Source: Peribacillus simplex
GTDB taxonomy: Bacteria > Bacillota > Bacilli > Bacillales > DSM-1321
DNA length: 64,000 nt
NCBI RefSeq assembly: GCF_030123325.1
Contig: NZ_CP126106.1
Coordinates: 5,339,001 to 5,403,000 of the forward strand
Direction of reading: 5' to 3'
Part shown: piece by piece, positions 37,525-46,024 of the stretch
Numbering within the stretch: position 1 is the first letter of the stretch
Layout: every line of letters begins with the position of its first letter
Position numbers and translations under genes: made by a program
The notes under the pieces: generated by a model
What the model saw: the letters and a program-made list of their open reading frames with translations, nothing else
Told to the model about the DNA's origin: nothing
The model's database searches: none

Positions 37525-38448
37525 TTATTTCAAAGCACGGACGATGGTGTCGGTATTATGACGGACCATTCCGATATACGTTCCTTCTTCCGTCCCCTTT
37601 TCACCCATGGCATCCGAGAACAATTCACCGCCGATTTCCACCTTATGACCCTGCTTACCTGCTCCTTGAATGACAGCCTCGATGGCCTTCCTTGGTACAC
37701 TTGACTCAATGAAAATCGCTTTAATTTTGTTCTCCACAAGATAATTCCGCATATCCGTCACATCTTTTGATCCATATTCCGATAATGTATTGATCCCTTG
37801 GAGCCCTCTTACGTCAAGGCCGTATGACTGACCGTAGTACCCAAAAGCATCATGCGCTGTAACGAGCACCCGTTGATCTTTTGGTATTTTATTAATTTCA
37901 TCTTGAACATATTTATCAAGTTCCTCCAATTGCAGAACGTACTCTTCATAATTTGCACGAAACTCCGCTTCATGGTCCGGATCATTGGCAATCAATTCTT
38001 TCTTAACAGCCTCCGCCGCAACGATCCAAAGCTTTACATCAAACCATACGTGGGGATCATGTTCCGTTGCACTCACTTTGCGAAGTTGGTTCTCATTGAA
38101 GTCCTCCGTTACGGGAATCGTCGGTTTATCCTTGCTCATCATTTCAAATATATCCGTCATTTTCCCTTCAAGATGCACACCGTTATAAAAAATCATATCA
38201 GCCGAATCCAGTGTCTTAACATCACCCTGTGTCGCTTTATATAGATGGGGGTCGACCCCCGGACCCATTAAACTGGTGACCTCGACTTGTTTACCGCCGA
38301 TATTCTCAACCAAATCTCCAATCATTCCCGTTGTTGTAACGACATTCAGCTTGCCATTGCCTTTATCACTTTCGGCCGTATCATTGCCGCACCCCGTTAA
38401 CATCAGCAATGCAGCAAGCACGCCCCCAATAGATTTCAGAAAACCCAT
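37525..38448 (-). CDS. mntA: Manganese-binding lipoprotein
   Basis: A 307-residue cluster A-I metal-binding lipoprotein. Lipobox LTGCGN (Cys near 20). Metal ligands are His in GVDPHLYKA (near 72), His in EHDPHVWFD (near 138), Glu in FIESSVPRKA and Asp in LFSDAMG, the pattern for MntA/PsaA. The preceding MntR-type box supports manganese over zinc. ATG follows AGGGAGGG. Confidence 0.93.
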   Translation of the reverse strand: MGFLKSIGGVLAALLMLTGCGNDTAESDKGNGKLNVVTTTGMIGDLVENIGGKQVEVTSLMGPGVDPHLYKATQGDVKTLDSADMIFYNGVHLEGKMTDIFEMMSKDKPTIPVTEDFNENQLRKVSATEHDPHVWFDVKLWIVAAEAVKKELIANDPDHEAEFRANYEEYVLQLEELDKYVQDEINKIPKDQRVLVTAHDAFGYYGQSYGLDVRGLQGINTLSEYGSKDVTDMRNYLVENKIKAIFIESSVPRKAIEAVIQGAGKQGHKVEIGGELFSDAMGEKGTEEGTYIGMVRHNTDTIVRALK

Positions 38449-38479
38449 CCATATTCCCTCCCTTTTTCATCTTTCTAAA

Positions 38480-38500
38480 ATAGTTTCCCTTATGCAAAAT
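38480..38500 (-). promoter_or_regulatory. MntR-type operator upstream of mntABCD
   Basis: Minus-strand TTTTGCATAAGGGAAACTAT fits the MntR box (TTTGCNNNAGGNAAACTTT-like). It is 32-52 bp upstream of mntA. Mn-loaded MntR would repress the operon. A nearby TGTAAA/TTTACA inverted repeat (38505-38520) could be part of the promoter architecture. Confidence 0.75.
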
Positions 38501-38641
38501 TAAGTGTAAATTTTTTTACATTGTCGTAAATGCTAAAAAGTTTCCCATACACAACTTATTTTATACTATACACAAATATATAAAAAAAGTGCAACCATTT
38601 TTTCAAACATTTCAAAAAGGACAATGATTTTTACACACAGC

Positions 38642-38682
38642 AAAAACTGTCAGGAAGGTCCACTAGGGAGCTTCCTGACAGT
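38642..38682 (-). terminator. Strong minus-strand terminator of the candidate toxin RNA
   Basis: Twelve-bp stem ACTGTCAGGAAG / CTTCCTGACAGT with a purine-rich loop, followed on the minus strand by TTTTTG. No T-run on the plus strand. It ends a transcript coming from about 38.95 kb, where the only frame with a ribosome site is the 28-codon gene at 38825-38911. Confidence 0.75.
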
Positions 38683-38824
38683 CAGTCATTCCGTACATGA
38701 AACTATCGCTGAAGTTATATTATATTGTGGAGGTTTAATGGTGAATATAAACTATGGGGCTATTTCGGGACGGTGTAATTTCACGAGTAAACGCGGATTT
38801 CACGCATTCCATATGCATTGCCAC

Positions 38825-38911
38825 TCATTTTTCCAAGGAAATTGCCAAGTACGCAAATCCCAATTCGATTCCGCAAAGCACAAAAAGGGTGATTAAAGTT
38901 TGGAACATCAT
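38825..38911 (-). CDS. Candidate type I toxin: 28-residue hydrophobic peptide
   Basis: A very strong AGGAGGAGGAG site precedes ATGATG and a 28-codon frame (MMFQTLITLFVLCGIELGFA then YLAISLEK). The peptide is a single membrane helix with a short charged tail, like Hol_Tox/BsrG-type toxins of Bacilli. A roughly 140-nt untranslated tail leads to the terminator at 38642-38682, again like type I toxin mRNAs of 250-320 nt. I could not identify a certain antisense antitoxin promoter. Alternative: a regulatory membrane peptide. Confidence 0.5.
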   Translation of the reverse strand: MMFQTLITLFVLCGIELGFAYLAISLEK

Positions 38912-39013
38912 GATCTCCTCCTCCTCTAAGACTTAAAACAATCTTAAAGGATGAAACCAATACCAGAACAAGACCTTATTTGAAGAAATCTTCAGCAGCC
39001 CCACACTGTTCTC

Positions 39014-39044
39014 TTGCCCTGAAATGGGTTTCATACTGTACAAT
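39014..39044 (+). promoter_or_regulatory. Putative promoter and operator of the LacI-family gene
   Basis: TTGCCC (39014-39019) and TACAAT (39039-39044) with 19-bp spacing enclose the palindrome TGAAATGGGTTTCA (39020-39033). A symmetric site between -35 and -10 in front of a LacI-type gene suggests autorepression. Confidence 0.45.
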
Positions 39045-39070
39045 ATAAAAAAAGAAAAAACGGTGATACC

Positions 39071-40033
39071 ATGACAAATATTAAAGAAATAGCTCAATCT
39101 GCCGGTGTATCCGTCTCAACAGTGTCCCGGGTATTGAATGATCATCCATATGTAAGCCCCGATAAAAGAAAGAGCGTCTTAGAAGCCATCGATCGTTTGA
39201 ATTATACGAGAAACATAAACGCCATTCATCTTTCAAAAGGTAAAACGAATCTTATCGGTGTCATCATCCCCTTCAACAATCACCCATATTACGGGGCAAT
39301 CGTTAACGGAATCACTAAACAGGCAAATGCAATTGGCTGCCATATCGTCATCTTTCAAACAAATTATGACAGAGAGAAAGAAATCCAGGCTTTTAATATG
39401 CTGCAAATGAAGCAGCTCGATGGCATTATCGTTTGTTCAAGGATTTCGGAAATGAAAATCCTTTTGGATTATCAAAAATACGGACCGATTATTTTATGTG
39501 AAGATACAGCCCAGGCTGAATTCTCATCCATCAGCATTGATCATTATGCAGCTTTCTCCTGTGCCCTTGAGTACGTGATTGCTAAAGGATATAAGAAAAT
39601 CGGATACAGCCTCGGCCGTAAAAAGAGCAGAAATAGTTCCCACCGTACAAAGGCCTTTAACGATATCATGGGTAAACATCAACTGATAAACAATAAAGAA
39701 TGGCTGTTTGAAGGCAGTTATCACATCAAAGACGGTGAACAATTGTTTCAGGAATGGAATTCGATGATAGATAAACCTGAAGCCATCATCATCACGAATG
39801 ATGACACGGCGGCAGGCTTCATTCTTACCGCCAAGAAATCGGGTATTAGGGTCCCGGAAGATGTGGCCATTCTCGGTTTCAATAATGATAGCCTGAGCGA
39901 AATGCTCGACATCACGACCATTTCCTTACCGCTGGAATGGATTGGGAAAATGGCAGTGGACCTATTTGAGAATCCTGAAGAGGTCAAACATGTAAAACTG
40001 GACTACGCCCTTATAAAAAGGAAGACCGTATAG
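39071..40033 (+). CDS. LacI-family transcriptional regulator
   Basis: A 320-residue repressor. The N-terminal helix-turn-helix reads NIKEIAQSAGVSVSTVSRVLN (2-22), followed by a hinge region (INAIHLSKGKTNLIGVIIP) and a sugar-binding-like domain; IITNDDTAAG and VAILGFNNDSLSEM are typical. No sugar transporter is adjacent; the oligo-1,6-glucosidase at 42060 is the nearest carbohydrate gene, but lysP lies between. The ligand is unknown; autoregulation is possible through the palindrome at 39020. Confidence 0.88.
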   Translation: MTNIKEIAQSAGVSVSTVSRVLNDHPYVSPDKRKSVLEAIDRLNYTRNINAIHLSKGKTNLIGVIIPFNNHPYYGAIVNGITKQANAIGCHIVIFQTNYDREKEIQAFNMLQMKQLDGIIVCSRISEMKILLDYQKYGPIILCEDTAQAEFSSISIDHYAAFSCALEYVIAKGYKKIGYSLGRKKSRNSSHRTKAFNDIMGKHQLINNKEWLFEGSYHIKDGEQLFQEWNSMIDKPEAIIITNDDTAAGFILTAKKSGIRVPEDVAILGFNNDSLSEMLDITTISLPLEWIGKMAVDLFENPEEVKHVKLDYALIKRKTV

Positions 40034-40128
40034 TTATCTCCATGCTTTATTTTGGTATATCATCATTCGATTTCTTCCTTACTGCCAACATTCATTAACT
40101 AGGAAAAAATAACCACATAAAATAATCA

Positions 40129-40157
40129 TTGCGATATCCCAGAAGTTATTTTATAAT
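40129..40157 (+). promoter_or_regulatory. SigA-type promoter of the lysine riboswitch and lysP
   Basis: TTGCGA (40129-40134) and TATAAT (40152-40157) with 17-bp spacing. The transcript would start near 40164, leaving about 120 nt before the riboswitch core. Confidence 0.75.
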
Positions 40158-40187
40158 TTTGATATAGTAAAGTTTACTCAATTACTA

Positions 40188-40261
40188 GCAATCTATTTGC
40201 GATTGCATGAATTTCATGAGTACAATCGTCCGACGTCACCTACAAGCTGACGCCAACGATT
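40188..40261 (+). other. Structured leader upstream of the lysine riboswitch
   Basis: Three successive inverted repeats: GCAATC/GATTGC, CATGAA/TTCATG and a longer AATCGT...ACGATT with inner CGTCA/TGACG. They lie between the promoter and the aptamer and are not part of the usual L-box fold. Confidence 0.4.
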
Positions 40262-40287
40262 TCAGAAAATTGAATACTTCCTCATTT

Positions 40288-40535
40288 ACCGATGAGTTAG
40301 AGGCTGCAGCTTATAAAAGTAAAACGGACGAGATTCTGGAAAATTAAAGACTCCGTTTGAAAGGATAAGTTGCCGAAGTTAGGGTATATTCCATGTATAT
40401 TCTTGCTGGCGGTGTTACCGAACAGGAACACCACTGTCACGTTTTTTCAAAAAGCGTGGGGAGCTATCTTCGGAAGGATAAACGGGTTTATTATAAACAG
40501 CCGTCGATCTTTTTCGACTGCTGTTTTTTATTTTT
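40288..40535 (+). ncRNA. Lysine riboswitch (L-box) with terminator, controlling lysP
   Basis: The core contains GATGAGTTAGAGGCTGCAGC, GATAAGTTGCCGAAG, an ACTGTCA junction and the closing GTGGGGAGCTATCT, all L-box landmarks, at 40288-40473. A terminator hairpin follows (AACAGC...GTCGA / TCGAC...GCTGTT then T-run, 40496-40535). Lysine binding should cause termination before lysP. Confidence 0.9.
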
Positions 40536-40569
40536 CGTTCCCTTCCAATAAAAAGGAGTGTAACATCAA

Positions 40570-42021
40570 TTGTCAAATTCACAATCAGCATCAAGCCCTA
40601 CTGAACTGAAAAGGAGCCTGAAAGCGCGTCATTTAATGATGATTTCATTAGGTGGAACGATTGGAACAGGTTTATTTTTAGCAAGTGGCGGTGCCATTCA
40701 TTCAGCCGGTCCCGGCGGTGCCTTGGTGGCATACGCGGTCATCGGCATCATGGTATATTACTTAATGACAAGTCTTGCAGAAATGGCAGCGTTCATGCCA
40801 GTGGCCGGTTCGTTCCGTGTCTATGCATCCAAATTCGTCGATCCGTCTTTCGGTTTTGCGATTGGCTGGAACTACTGGTATAACTGGGCAATCACCATTG
40901 CCGCCGAATTGGCAGCCGTTGTCTTAATTATGAAGTTCTGGTTCCCGGATAGCCCTTCATTTATCTGGAGTGCCATTGCGTTAATCACTATGTTTCTTAT
41001 CAATTACATGTCAGTTAAAGGTTTCGGGGAAACGGAATTCTGGTTTGCCATGATCAAAGTCGTGACAGTCGTCATTTTCTTGATTACGGGTGTTCTGATC
41101 ATTCTCGGAATCATGGGTGGGAATGACCCAATTGGTTTTTCCAATTTCACAATGGGCGAAGGTCCCTTTAACGGAGGGTTCTTCACGATTCTTGGCGTAT
41201 TCATGGCTGCCGGCTTTTCATTCCAAGGAACGGAATTGCTTGGAGTGACTGCTGGTGAAAGTGAAGATCCAGAAAAAAATATCCCTAAAGCGATCAGATC
41301 CGTTTTCTGGCGCATCCTCTTGTTCTATATCCTTGCAATTTTCGTTATTGGAATGATCATTCCGTTTACGGATTCACGTTTATTGAGTCAAGATGTTGCC
41401 GTAAGTCCATTCACGCTTGTATTTGAACGTGCCGGCCTTGCATTTGCTGCATCCATCATGAACGCGATCATTTTATCATCCGTACTCTCTGCAGGTAACT
41501 CTGGCATGTACGCTTCAACCCGTATGCTATGGGACTTGGCACGTGACGGGAAAGCACCGAAATTCCTAGGCAAGTTAGATAAAAGAGGCGTACCTGTGAA
41601 TGCACTTATCGTGACTTCATTAGTTGGCTGCGTTGCATTCTTAGCTTCATTTTTCGGTGATGGCGTCGTTTATATCTGGTTATTGAATGCTTCAGGGATG
41701 GCAGGATTCGTCACCTGGGTCGGGATTGCGATTGCCCATTATCGGTTCCGCAAAGCCTACGCTGCACAAGGTCTTGATATCAATGATTTACCATTCCGTG
41801 CAAAAGGCTTCCCATTCGGGCCTATATTCGCACTTGTCCTATGCATTATCATTATTATCGGACAAGGCTATCAAGCTTTCAGCAGCGATGGGATTGACTG
41901 GAATTCAATGTTTGTTTCGTACATTGGCTTAATTTTATTTTTCGTCCTATGGTTCGGATATAAAATCAAGCATAAAACGAAAATCATTCCCCTCGAGAAA
42001 TGTGACCTTAAATCAAAATAA
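40570..42021 (+). CDS. lysP: Lysine permease (APC superfamily)
   Basis: A 483-residue amino acid permease with about twelve membrane helices. It begins SLGGTIGTGLFLASG after a hydrophilic N-terminus, the amino acid transporter signature; FQGTELLGVTAGESEDPEKNIPKAI matches the conserved block after helix 6. The lysine riboswitch in front is strong evidence for lysine as substrate. TTG start at 40570 with an AAGGAG site about ten bases upstream. A terminator follows. Confidence 0.93.
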   Translation: MSNSQSASSPTELKRSLKARHLMMISLGGTIGTGLFLASGGAIHSAGPGGALVAYAVIGIMVYYLMTSLAEMAAFMPVAGSFRVYASKFVDPSFGFAIGWNYWYNWAITIAAELAAVVLIMKFWFPDSPSFIWSAIALITMFLINYMSVKGFGETEFWFAMIKVVTVVIFLITGVLIILGIMGGNDPIGFSNFTMGEGPFNGGFFTILGVFMAAGFSFQGTELLGVTAGESEDPEKNIPKAIRSVFWRILLFYILAIFVIGMIIPFTDSRLLSQDVAVSPFTLVFERAGLAFAASIMNAIILSSVLSAGNSGMYASTRMLWDLARDGKAPKFLGKLDKRGVPVNALIVTSLVGCVAFLASFFGDGVVYIWLLNASGMAGFVTWVGIAIAHYRFRKAYAAQGLDINDLPFRAKGFPFGPIFALVLCIIIIIGQGYQAFSSDGIDWNSMFVSYIGLILFFVLWFGYKIKHKTKIIPLEKCDLKSK

Positions 42022-42025
42022 TAGC

Positions 42026-42061
42026 AAAGGACCTGTTCTAAGGAGAACAGGTCCTTTTTTC
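42026..42061. terminator. Bidirectional intrinsic terminator between lysP and malL
   Basis: AAAGGACCTGTTCT / AGAACAGGTCCTTT stem with a short loop and a T-run; it reaches the last bases of convergent malL. Confidence 0.88.
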
Positions 42062-43739
42062 ATTTCAAATGATAAACACGGCATTCATATGGACGCAGCG
42101 GTTTGCTGGAGATTCCTTCTTCCTCCTGATCATAATTGCCGATCAGCCTTGTGGCTGAATATGCATGCAGCTCTTCAGGCAAAGTATAGGATGCCTGCTC
42201 TTCTTTAAAGTTGCATAGCACCAACAGCTTTTCTTCTTCAAACGATCTCGTGTAGGCAAATATTCGTTCATCATCCGGACATAGCAGTTCAAAACTTCCA
42301 TAAACGACGACTTCATGTTTCTTGCGTAATTGGATAAGCTTTTTATAAAAATGAAAAATGGAATTCGGATCATTATAGGCATTTTCTGCATTAATCTCGG
42401 GAAAATTGGGATTAACCTTAATCCAAGGAGTCCCTTTGGTGAATCCTGCGTTCCGGGAGTCATTCCACTGAATCGGTGTCCTCGCATTATCCCTACTGCG
42501 GGCGTGGATGGCTGACATCATCCTCTCTTTTGACCAGCCTTGCGTTTTGACGAGTTCTTCATATGAATTCAATGTTTCGATATCCCGGTAATCATCGATG
42601 CTTTCAAATGCCACATTGGTCATGCCCAGTTCTTCCCCTTGATATATATAGGGTGTCCCTTGAAGCATATGAAGGCAAGCTGCAAGCATCTTTGCGCTTT
42701 CAATACGATACTTTCCATCATTACCAAACCTTGAGACAATCCGGGGCTGATCATGGTTGTTCCAGTATAAACTGTTCCAGCCATCCCCCTCCAAACCAGT
42801 CTGCCACTTGGAAAGAATTCGCTTTAAATCGGTAAGCTTCCACTTATCATTACTCCATTTCCCTGCTGGTCCGCTCCCCAAATCCATATGTTCGAATTGA
42901 AAGACCATATGTAGCTCACCACGATCTTTACCTGTGAACAATTGCGCCTCCTCCGGTGTGACGCCTGGCATCTCCCCAACCGTGATCACGTCATGTCCAG
43001 AAAGTGCCCGTTGATTGATTTCCTGCAAAAACTCATGTATGCGCGGGCCATTCAGGAAAAAGGGGCTTCCATCGCCATACTGTTTCTCATGATGAACGGT
43101 TCCATCTGAGTAGCTTTGATCTTTTGAAAGGAAGTTGATGACATCCATCCGGAAGCCATCGACACCTTTATCCAGCCACCAAGTCATGATGCTGTAGATT
43201 TCTTCACGGAGCTTAGGATTCTCCCAGTTTAAATCCGGTTGTTTCCTGCTGAATAAATGTAAATAATATTCATCCGTTCCTTCATCATATTCCCATGCTG
43301 AACCTTTAAAAATGGACTCCCAATTATTTGGTTCTTTTCCATTCCTGCCAGGTTTCCAAATATAATAATCACGTTTCGGATTATCTTTAGAGGATCGGGA
43401 TTCCTTGAACCACGGATGTTCATCAGAAGAATGGTTGACCACCAGGTCCATCATGATCTTCATTCCACGTTCATGAACCGCCTTCAATAACCTATCGAAA
43501 TCAGCCATGGTTCCGAATTCAGTCATGATTGATTTATAATCACTGATATCGTATCCATTGTCATCATTGGGAGATTGATAAACAGGGGATAGCCATATCA
43601 CATTCACACCCAGCTCTTGTAAATAATCGAGCTTCATCAAAATCCCGTTTATATCCCCTATCCCATCTCCATCACTATCCATAAAACTCCTTGGATACAC
43701 TTGATACACAACTGCCTCTTTCCACCATGCTTTGTCCAT
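42060..43739 (-). CDS. malL: Oligo-1,6-glucosidase / alpha-glucosidase (GH13)
   Basis: A 559-residue GH13 enzyme cutting alpha-1,6 (and often alpha-1,4) glucosidic bonds in isomalto-oligosaccharides and related sugars. Motifs: DLVVNHSSDEHPWF (region I), GFRMDVINF with the nucleophile Asp (about 199), VGEMPG with the acid/base Glu (about 255), and WNNHDQPR with the stabilising Asp. No signal peptide, so it is cytosolic. ATG 43739 (MDKAWWKEAVVYQVYPRSF) follows GAGGGGG. No transporter is adjacent. Substrate preference is uncertain. Confidence 0.92.
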   Translation of the reverse strand: MDKAWWKEAVVYQVYPRSFMDSDGDGIGDINGILMKLDYLQELGVNVIWLSPVYQSPNDDNGYDISDYKSIMTEFGTMADFDRLLKAVHERGMKIMMDLVVNHSSDEHPWFKESRSSKDNPKRDYYIWKPGRNGKEPNNWESIFKGSAWEYDEGTDEYYLHLFSRKQPDLNWENPKLREEIYSIMTWWLDKGVDGFRMDVINFLSKDQSYSDGTVHHEKQYGDGSPFFLNGPRIHEFLQEINQRALSGHDVITVGEMPGVTPEEAQLFTGKDRGELHMVFQFEHMDLGSGPAGKWSNDKWKLTDLKRILSKWQTGLEGDGWNSLYWNNHDQPRIVSRFGNDGKYRIESAKMLAACLHMLQGTPYIYQGEELGMTNVAFESIDDYRDIETLNSYEELVKTQGWSKERMMSAIHARSRDNARTPIQWNDSRNAGFTKGTPWIKVNPNFPEINAENAYNDPNSIFHFYKKLIQLRKKHEVVVYGSFELLCPDDERIFAYTRSFEEEKLLVLCNFKEEQASYTLPEELHAYSATRLIGNYDQEEEGISSKPLRPYECRVYHLK

Positions 43740-43821
43740 GCCTTTCCCCCTCTTTAGCCGCATTGATATAATTACACCAATACCCCTATTATAAAGAGGG
43801 AAACTTCAGAATATTCTACTT

Positions 43822-44904
43822 TTATTCAGCTATTCCCGTTTGAATCATTTCAATATCCAGATCCACCTCGATTGGAATATAGGGATATGCCTTCTCCCAA
43901 TGTGTCTGATCAAAGTTTCTTGTTTTACTTTTAGCGTGATCACCGATTGCAATCGGATCGATATTGTTCTCCTGAAACATGGTTACCATCTCATTTAATT
44001 TTTTCCCAATGACATGCTCGGCCCTGGCCTCTATTTTATTCAGGTCGACCGCTTTGCCCAAGTCATAGCCTTGGACCTCCAGCAGACTCGCTTTTAATTT
44101 CACTTCAATCCTGACCTTGGGGTCATGGTTTGCATTCGAAATATGATAATCGACACGTGACTCCACGTTATTGATATCTGTAAAGTCATTTTCCTTCCAT
44201 TTAATTTCATAACTCCCCATCTTAAAGTTTTCAGTAAGGACTTTAAATAAAAGCCCTTCCTCATAAGGAATATATTTACCAATATAACGGTCCTTTTTAA
44301 ACAAGGCGATCCCTTTTATCCGTATTTGGTCCCCTGCCGTTTCCAATAAGGGCAAGACCGGGTCGATTCCTTTACCATGACACGCATATAAATACCTGTG
44401 GAGATCCGCATCAGGCAAATTAGTCCTGATATTCTGTTCGATCAGCTCTTTCACTTGAACCCCTGGAGTTTTAATCAACTTCGGCTCCATTTTAACTACA
44501 TCCTCCGCTTTGCCATGAACGACCGCTAAATACAAATCCCTTCCCACCATTGGGTCCCGCCTATATGTATCGACATAATCATTCAACCCCTTGCTTGCCA
44601 ATTCTTCACCATAGAGAATGACCGTCAGTCTCCCACCGACAATCGGGAATGGTGTTTTTGCATTTTCCTGCTGGCGGGCTGCCTTTATATCATGGGAGAC
44701 CGCTTCATATACTTCTTTACCTAGATTTGCTTCCTCACCAGGCTGAGGAACGCTGACAACGACCGTACCTTTGACTTTTTTATCTTCGGCATCATCATAA
44801 CCCACGACTTCAGCAATTAAAATATCTTCTAATATTTGTTTTTCCACGCCGCAAGCCGTCATCAAGAAACCTGCCAATGTTATAAAAAGAAGTCGGATTT
44901 TCAT
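43822..44904 (-). CDS. Ger(x)C-family germinant receptor lipoprotein
   Basis: A 360-residue C subunit of a GerA-type germinant receptor: lipobox LMTACGVEK (Cys near 19), then RDPMVGRDLYLAVVHGKAEDV and a C-terminal domain with MFQENNIDPIAIGDHAKSK. It sits in the spore inner membrane with the A and B subunits. Overlaps the B gene by 4 bp. The germinant cannot be predicted. Confidence 0.9.
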   Translation of the reverse strand: MKIRLLFITLAGFLMTACGVEKQILEDILIAEVVGYDDAEDKKVKGTVVVSVPQPGEEANLGKEVYEAVSHDIKAARQQENAKTPFPIVGGRLTVILYGEELASKGLNDYVDTYRRDPMVGRDLYLAVVHGKAEDVVKMEPKLIKTPGVQVKELIEQNIRTNLPDADLHRYLYACHGKGIDPVLPLLETAGDQIRIKGIALFKKDRYIGKYIPYEEGLLFKVLTENFKMGSYEIKWKENDFTDINNVESRVDYHISNANHDPKVRIEVKLKASLLEVQGYDLGKAVDLNKIEARAEHVIGKKLNEMVTMFQENNIDPIAIGDHAKSKTRNFDQTHWEKAYPYIPIEVDLDIEMIQTGIAE

Positions 44905-46001
44905 GATTTATGCCCCCTGACTTTATAGACAATCGACTGCCATATGAATAAGAGAGGAAGATACAAATAAACGATATAAAAACCAATTTCCGAACTGATC
45001 GTGTTAAACTTATCGATTCTATAGCGGTTATCCAATAAAATGCAGGAAACTAAAATGATTAACAGAATCAAGACCAGCATCTTTTTCTGCCTTAGTCCAA
45101 ATACTCTTTTTGCTGTCCTGCTCGCTGCCCAAACCCCTATGCAAACATTCGGCAGCACCATAAACAGCCAAACGGAAATCCCTATGTATTCGAACCTTTC
45201 AATGAATGGAAGATCTACAATTTTCCATAACGTCAAAGTTGCCCATATTACATCTTTCAGTTGATCTTGATGATAGTAGGCTAATGAAACAATGATGGAT
45301 ACTAAATATATCACCATAGTAAAAACCACCCCTAAGTGGGCCCACTTTTGTGATTTTTCACGGTTTTTAATGAAAGGGTAATAAATGAGGAGTAATTCAA
45401 AACCAAGGTAATTCAGGGTCATTTTCTTACAGGCATTCATGATTTCCAAAAAGGAATGATCAAGAAAAGGACCCAAATTTTCAAAGTGGGAGTACTTCAA
45501 TGGGAAATAATTCAAAAGGAATAATGGCGACCCGATAATAAGCCCGATTATGCAAAAACCGGTGATGACCCTGAACCCTCCCTCCACAAAACTATACACG
45601 AGAATAAGAATGATGGTTATTAGCATCAGGATATTAACACCAGGGAACATCCAAACCTGAATGACTTCTAAATAAGTCCTGATAAGAATGATGGAGATCA
45701 TTATGAAGTAGAGGATGAATAAAATATTCAAAGCATTTCCGACCCATTTACCGAACAAATCCTTGTGGATGGCGACTATATCAAGTGTTTGGGGACCCCT
45801 GCCTAAAAGCTTGAAACACATCCAAAGCAGAACATTTATGATCATCCCTGATATGAGGACAGATAACCATGCGTCTTGACCAGCCTCTTTCGCTATGACC
45901 CGTTCAAACCCCAATATCCCTACCCCAATCTGCATGCCGGGCATGAGGAAAAAAACAAAAAATGGAGATATTAGTTTAGTTTCATTCGGTTTGACTTCCA
46001 T
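44901..46001 (-). CDS. GerAB-type spore germination permease
   Basis: A 366-residue, ten-helix membrane protein of the endospore germination permease (APC-like) family, starting near ISPFFVFFLMPGMQIGVGILGF, with Lys/Arg-rich loops. B subunits bind germinant amino acids in other receptors. It starts 23 bp after the A gene stop and overlaps the C gene. Confidence 0.9.
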   Translation of the reverse strand: MEVKPNETKLISPFFVFFLMPGMQIGVGILGFERVIAKEAGQDAWLSVLISGMIINVLLWMCFKLLGRGPQTLDIVAIHKDLFGKWVGNALNILFILYFIMISIILIRTYLEVIQVWMFPGVNILMLITIILILVYSFVEGGFRVITGFCIIGLIIGSPLFLLNYFPLKYSHFENLGPFLDHSFLEIMNACKKMTLNYLGFELLLIYYPFIKNREKSQKWAHLGVVFTMVIYLVSIIVSLAYYHQDQLKDVIWATLTLWKIVDLPFIERFEYIGISVWLFMVLPNVCIGVWAASRTAKRVFGLRQKKMLVLILLIILVSCILLDNRYRIDKFNTISSEIGFYIVYLYLPLLFIWQSIVYKVRGHKS

Positions 46002-46024
46002 ACCTTCTCACCGCTTTCTACACC

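Noticed and set aside
38624..38936. Plus-strand frames opposite the candidate toxin
   Set aside because: One (ATG at 38738) has a GGAGG site, but the composition is not protein-like (His-, Cys- and Arg-rich) and it reads through the antisense of the toxin gene.
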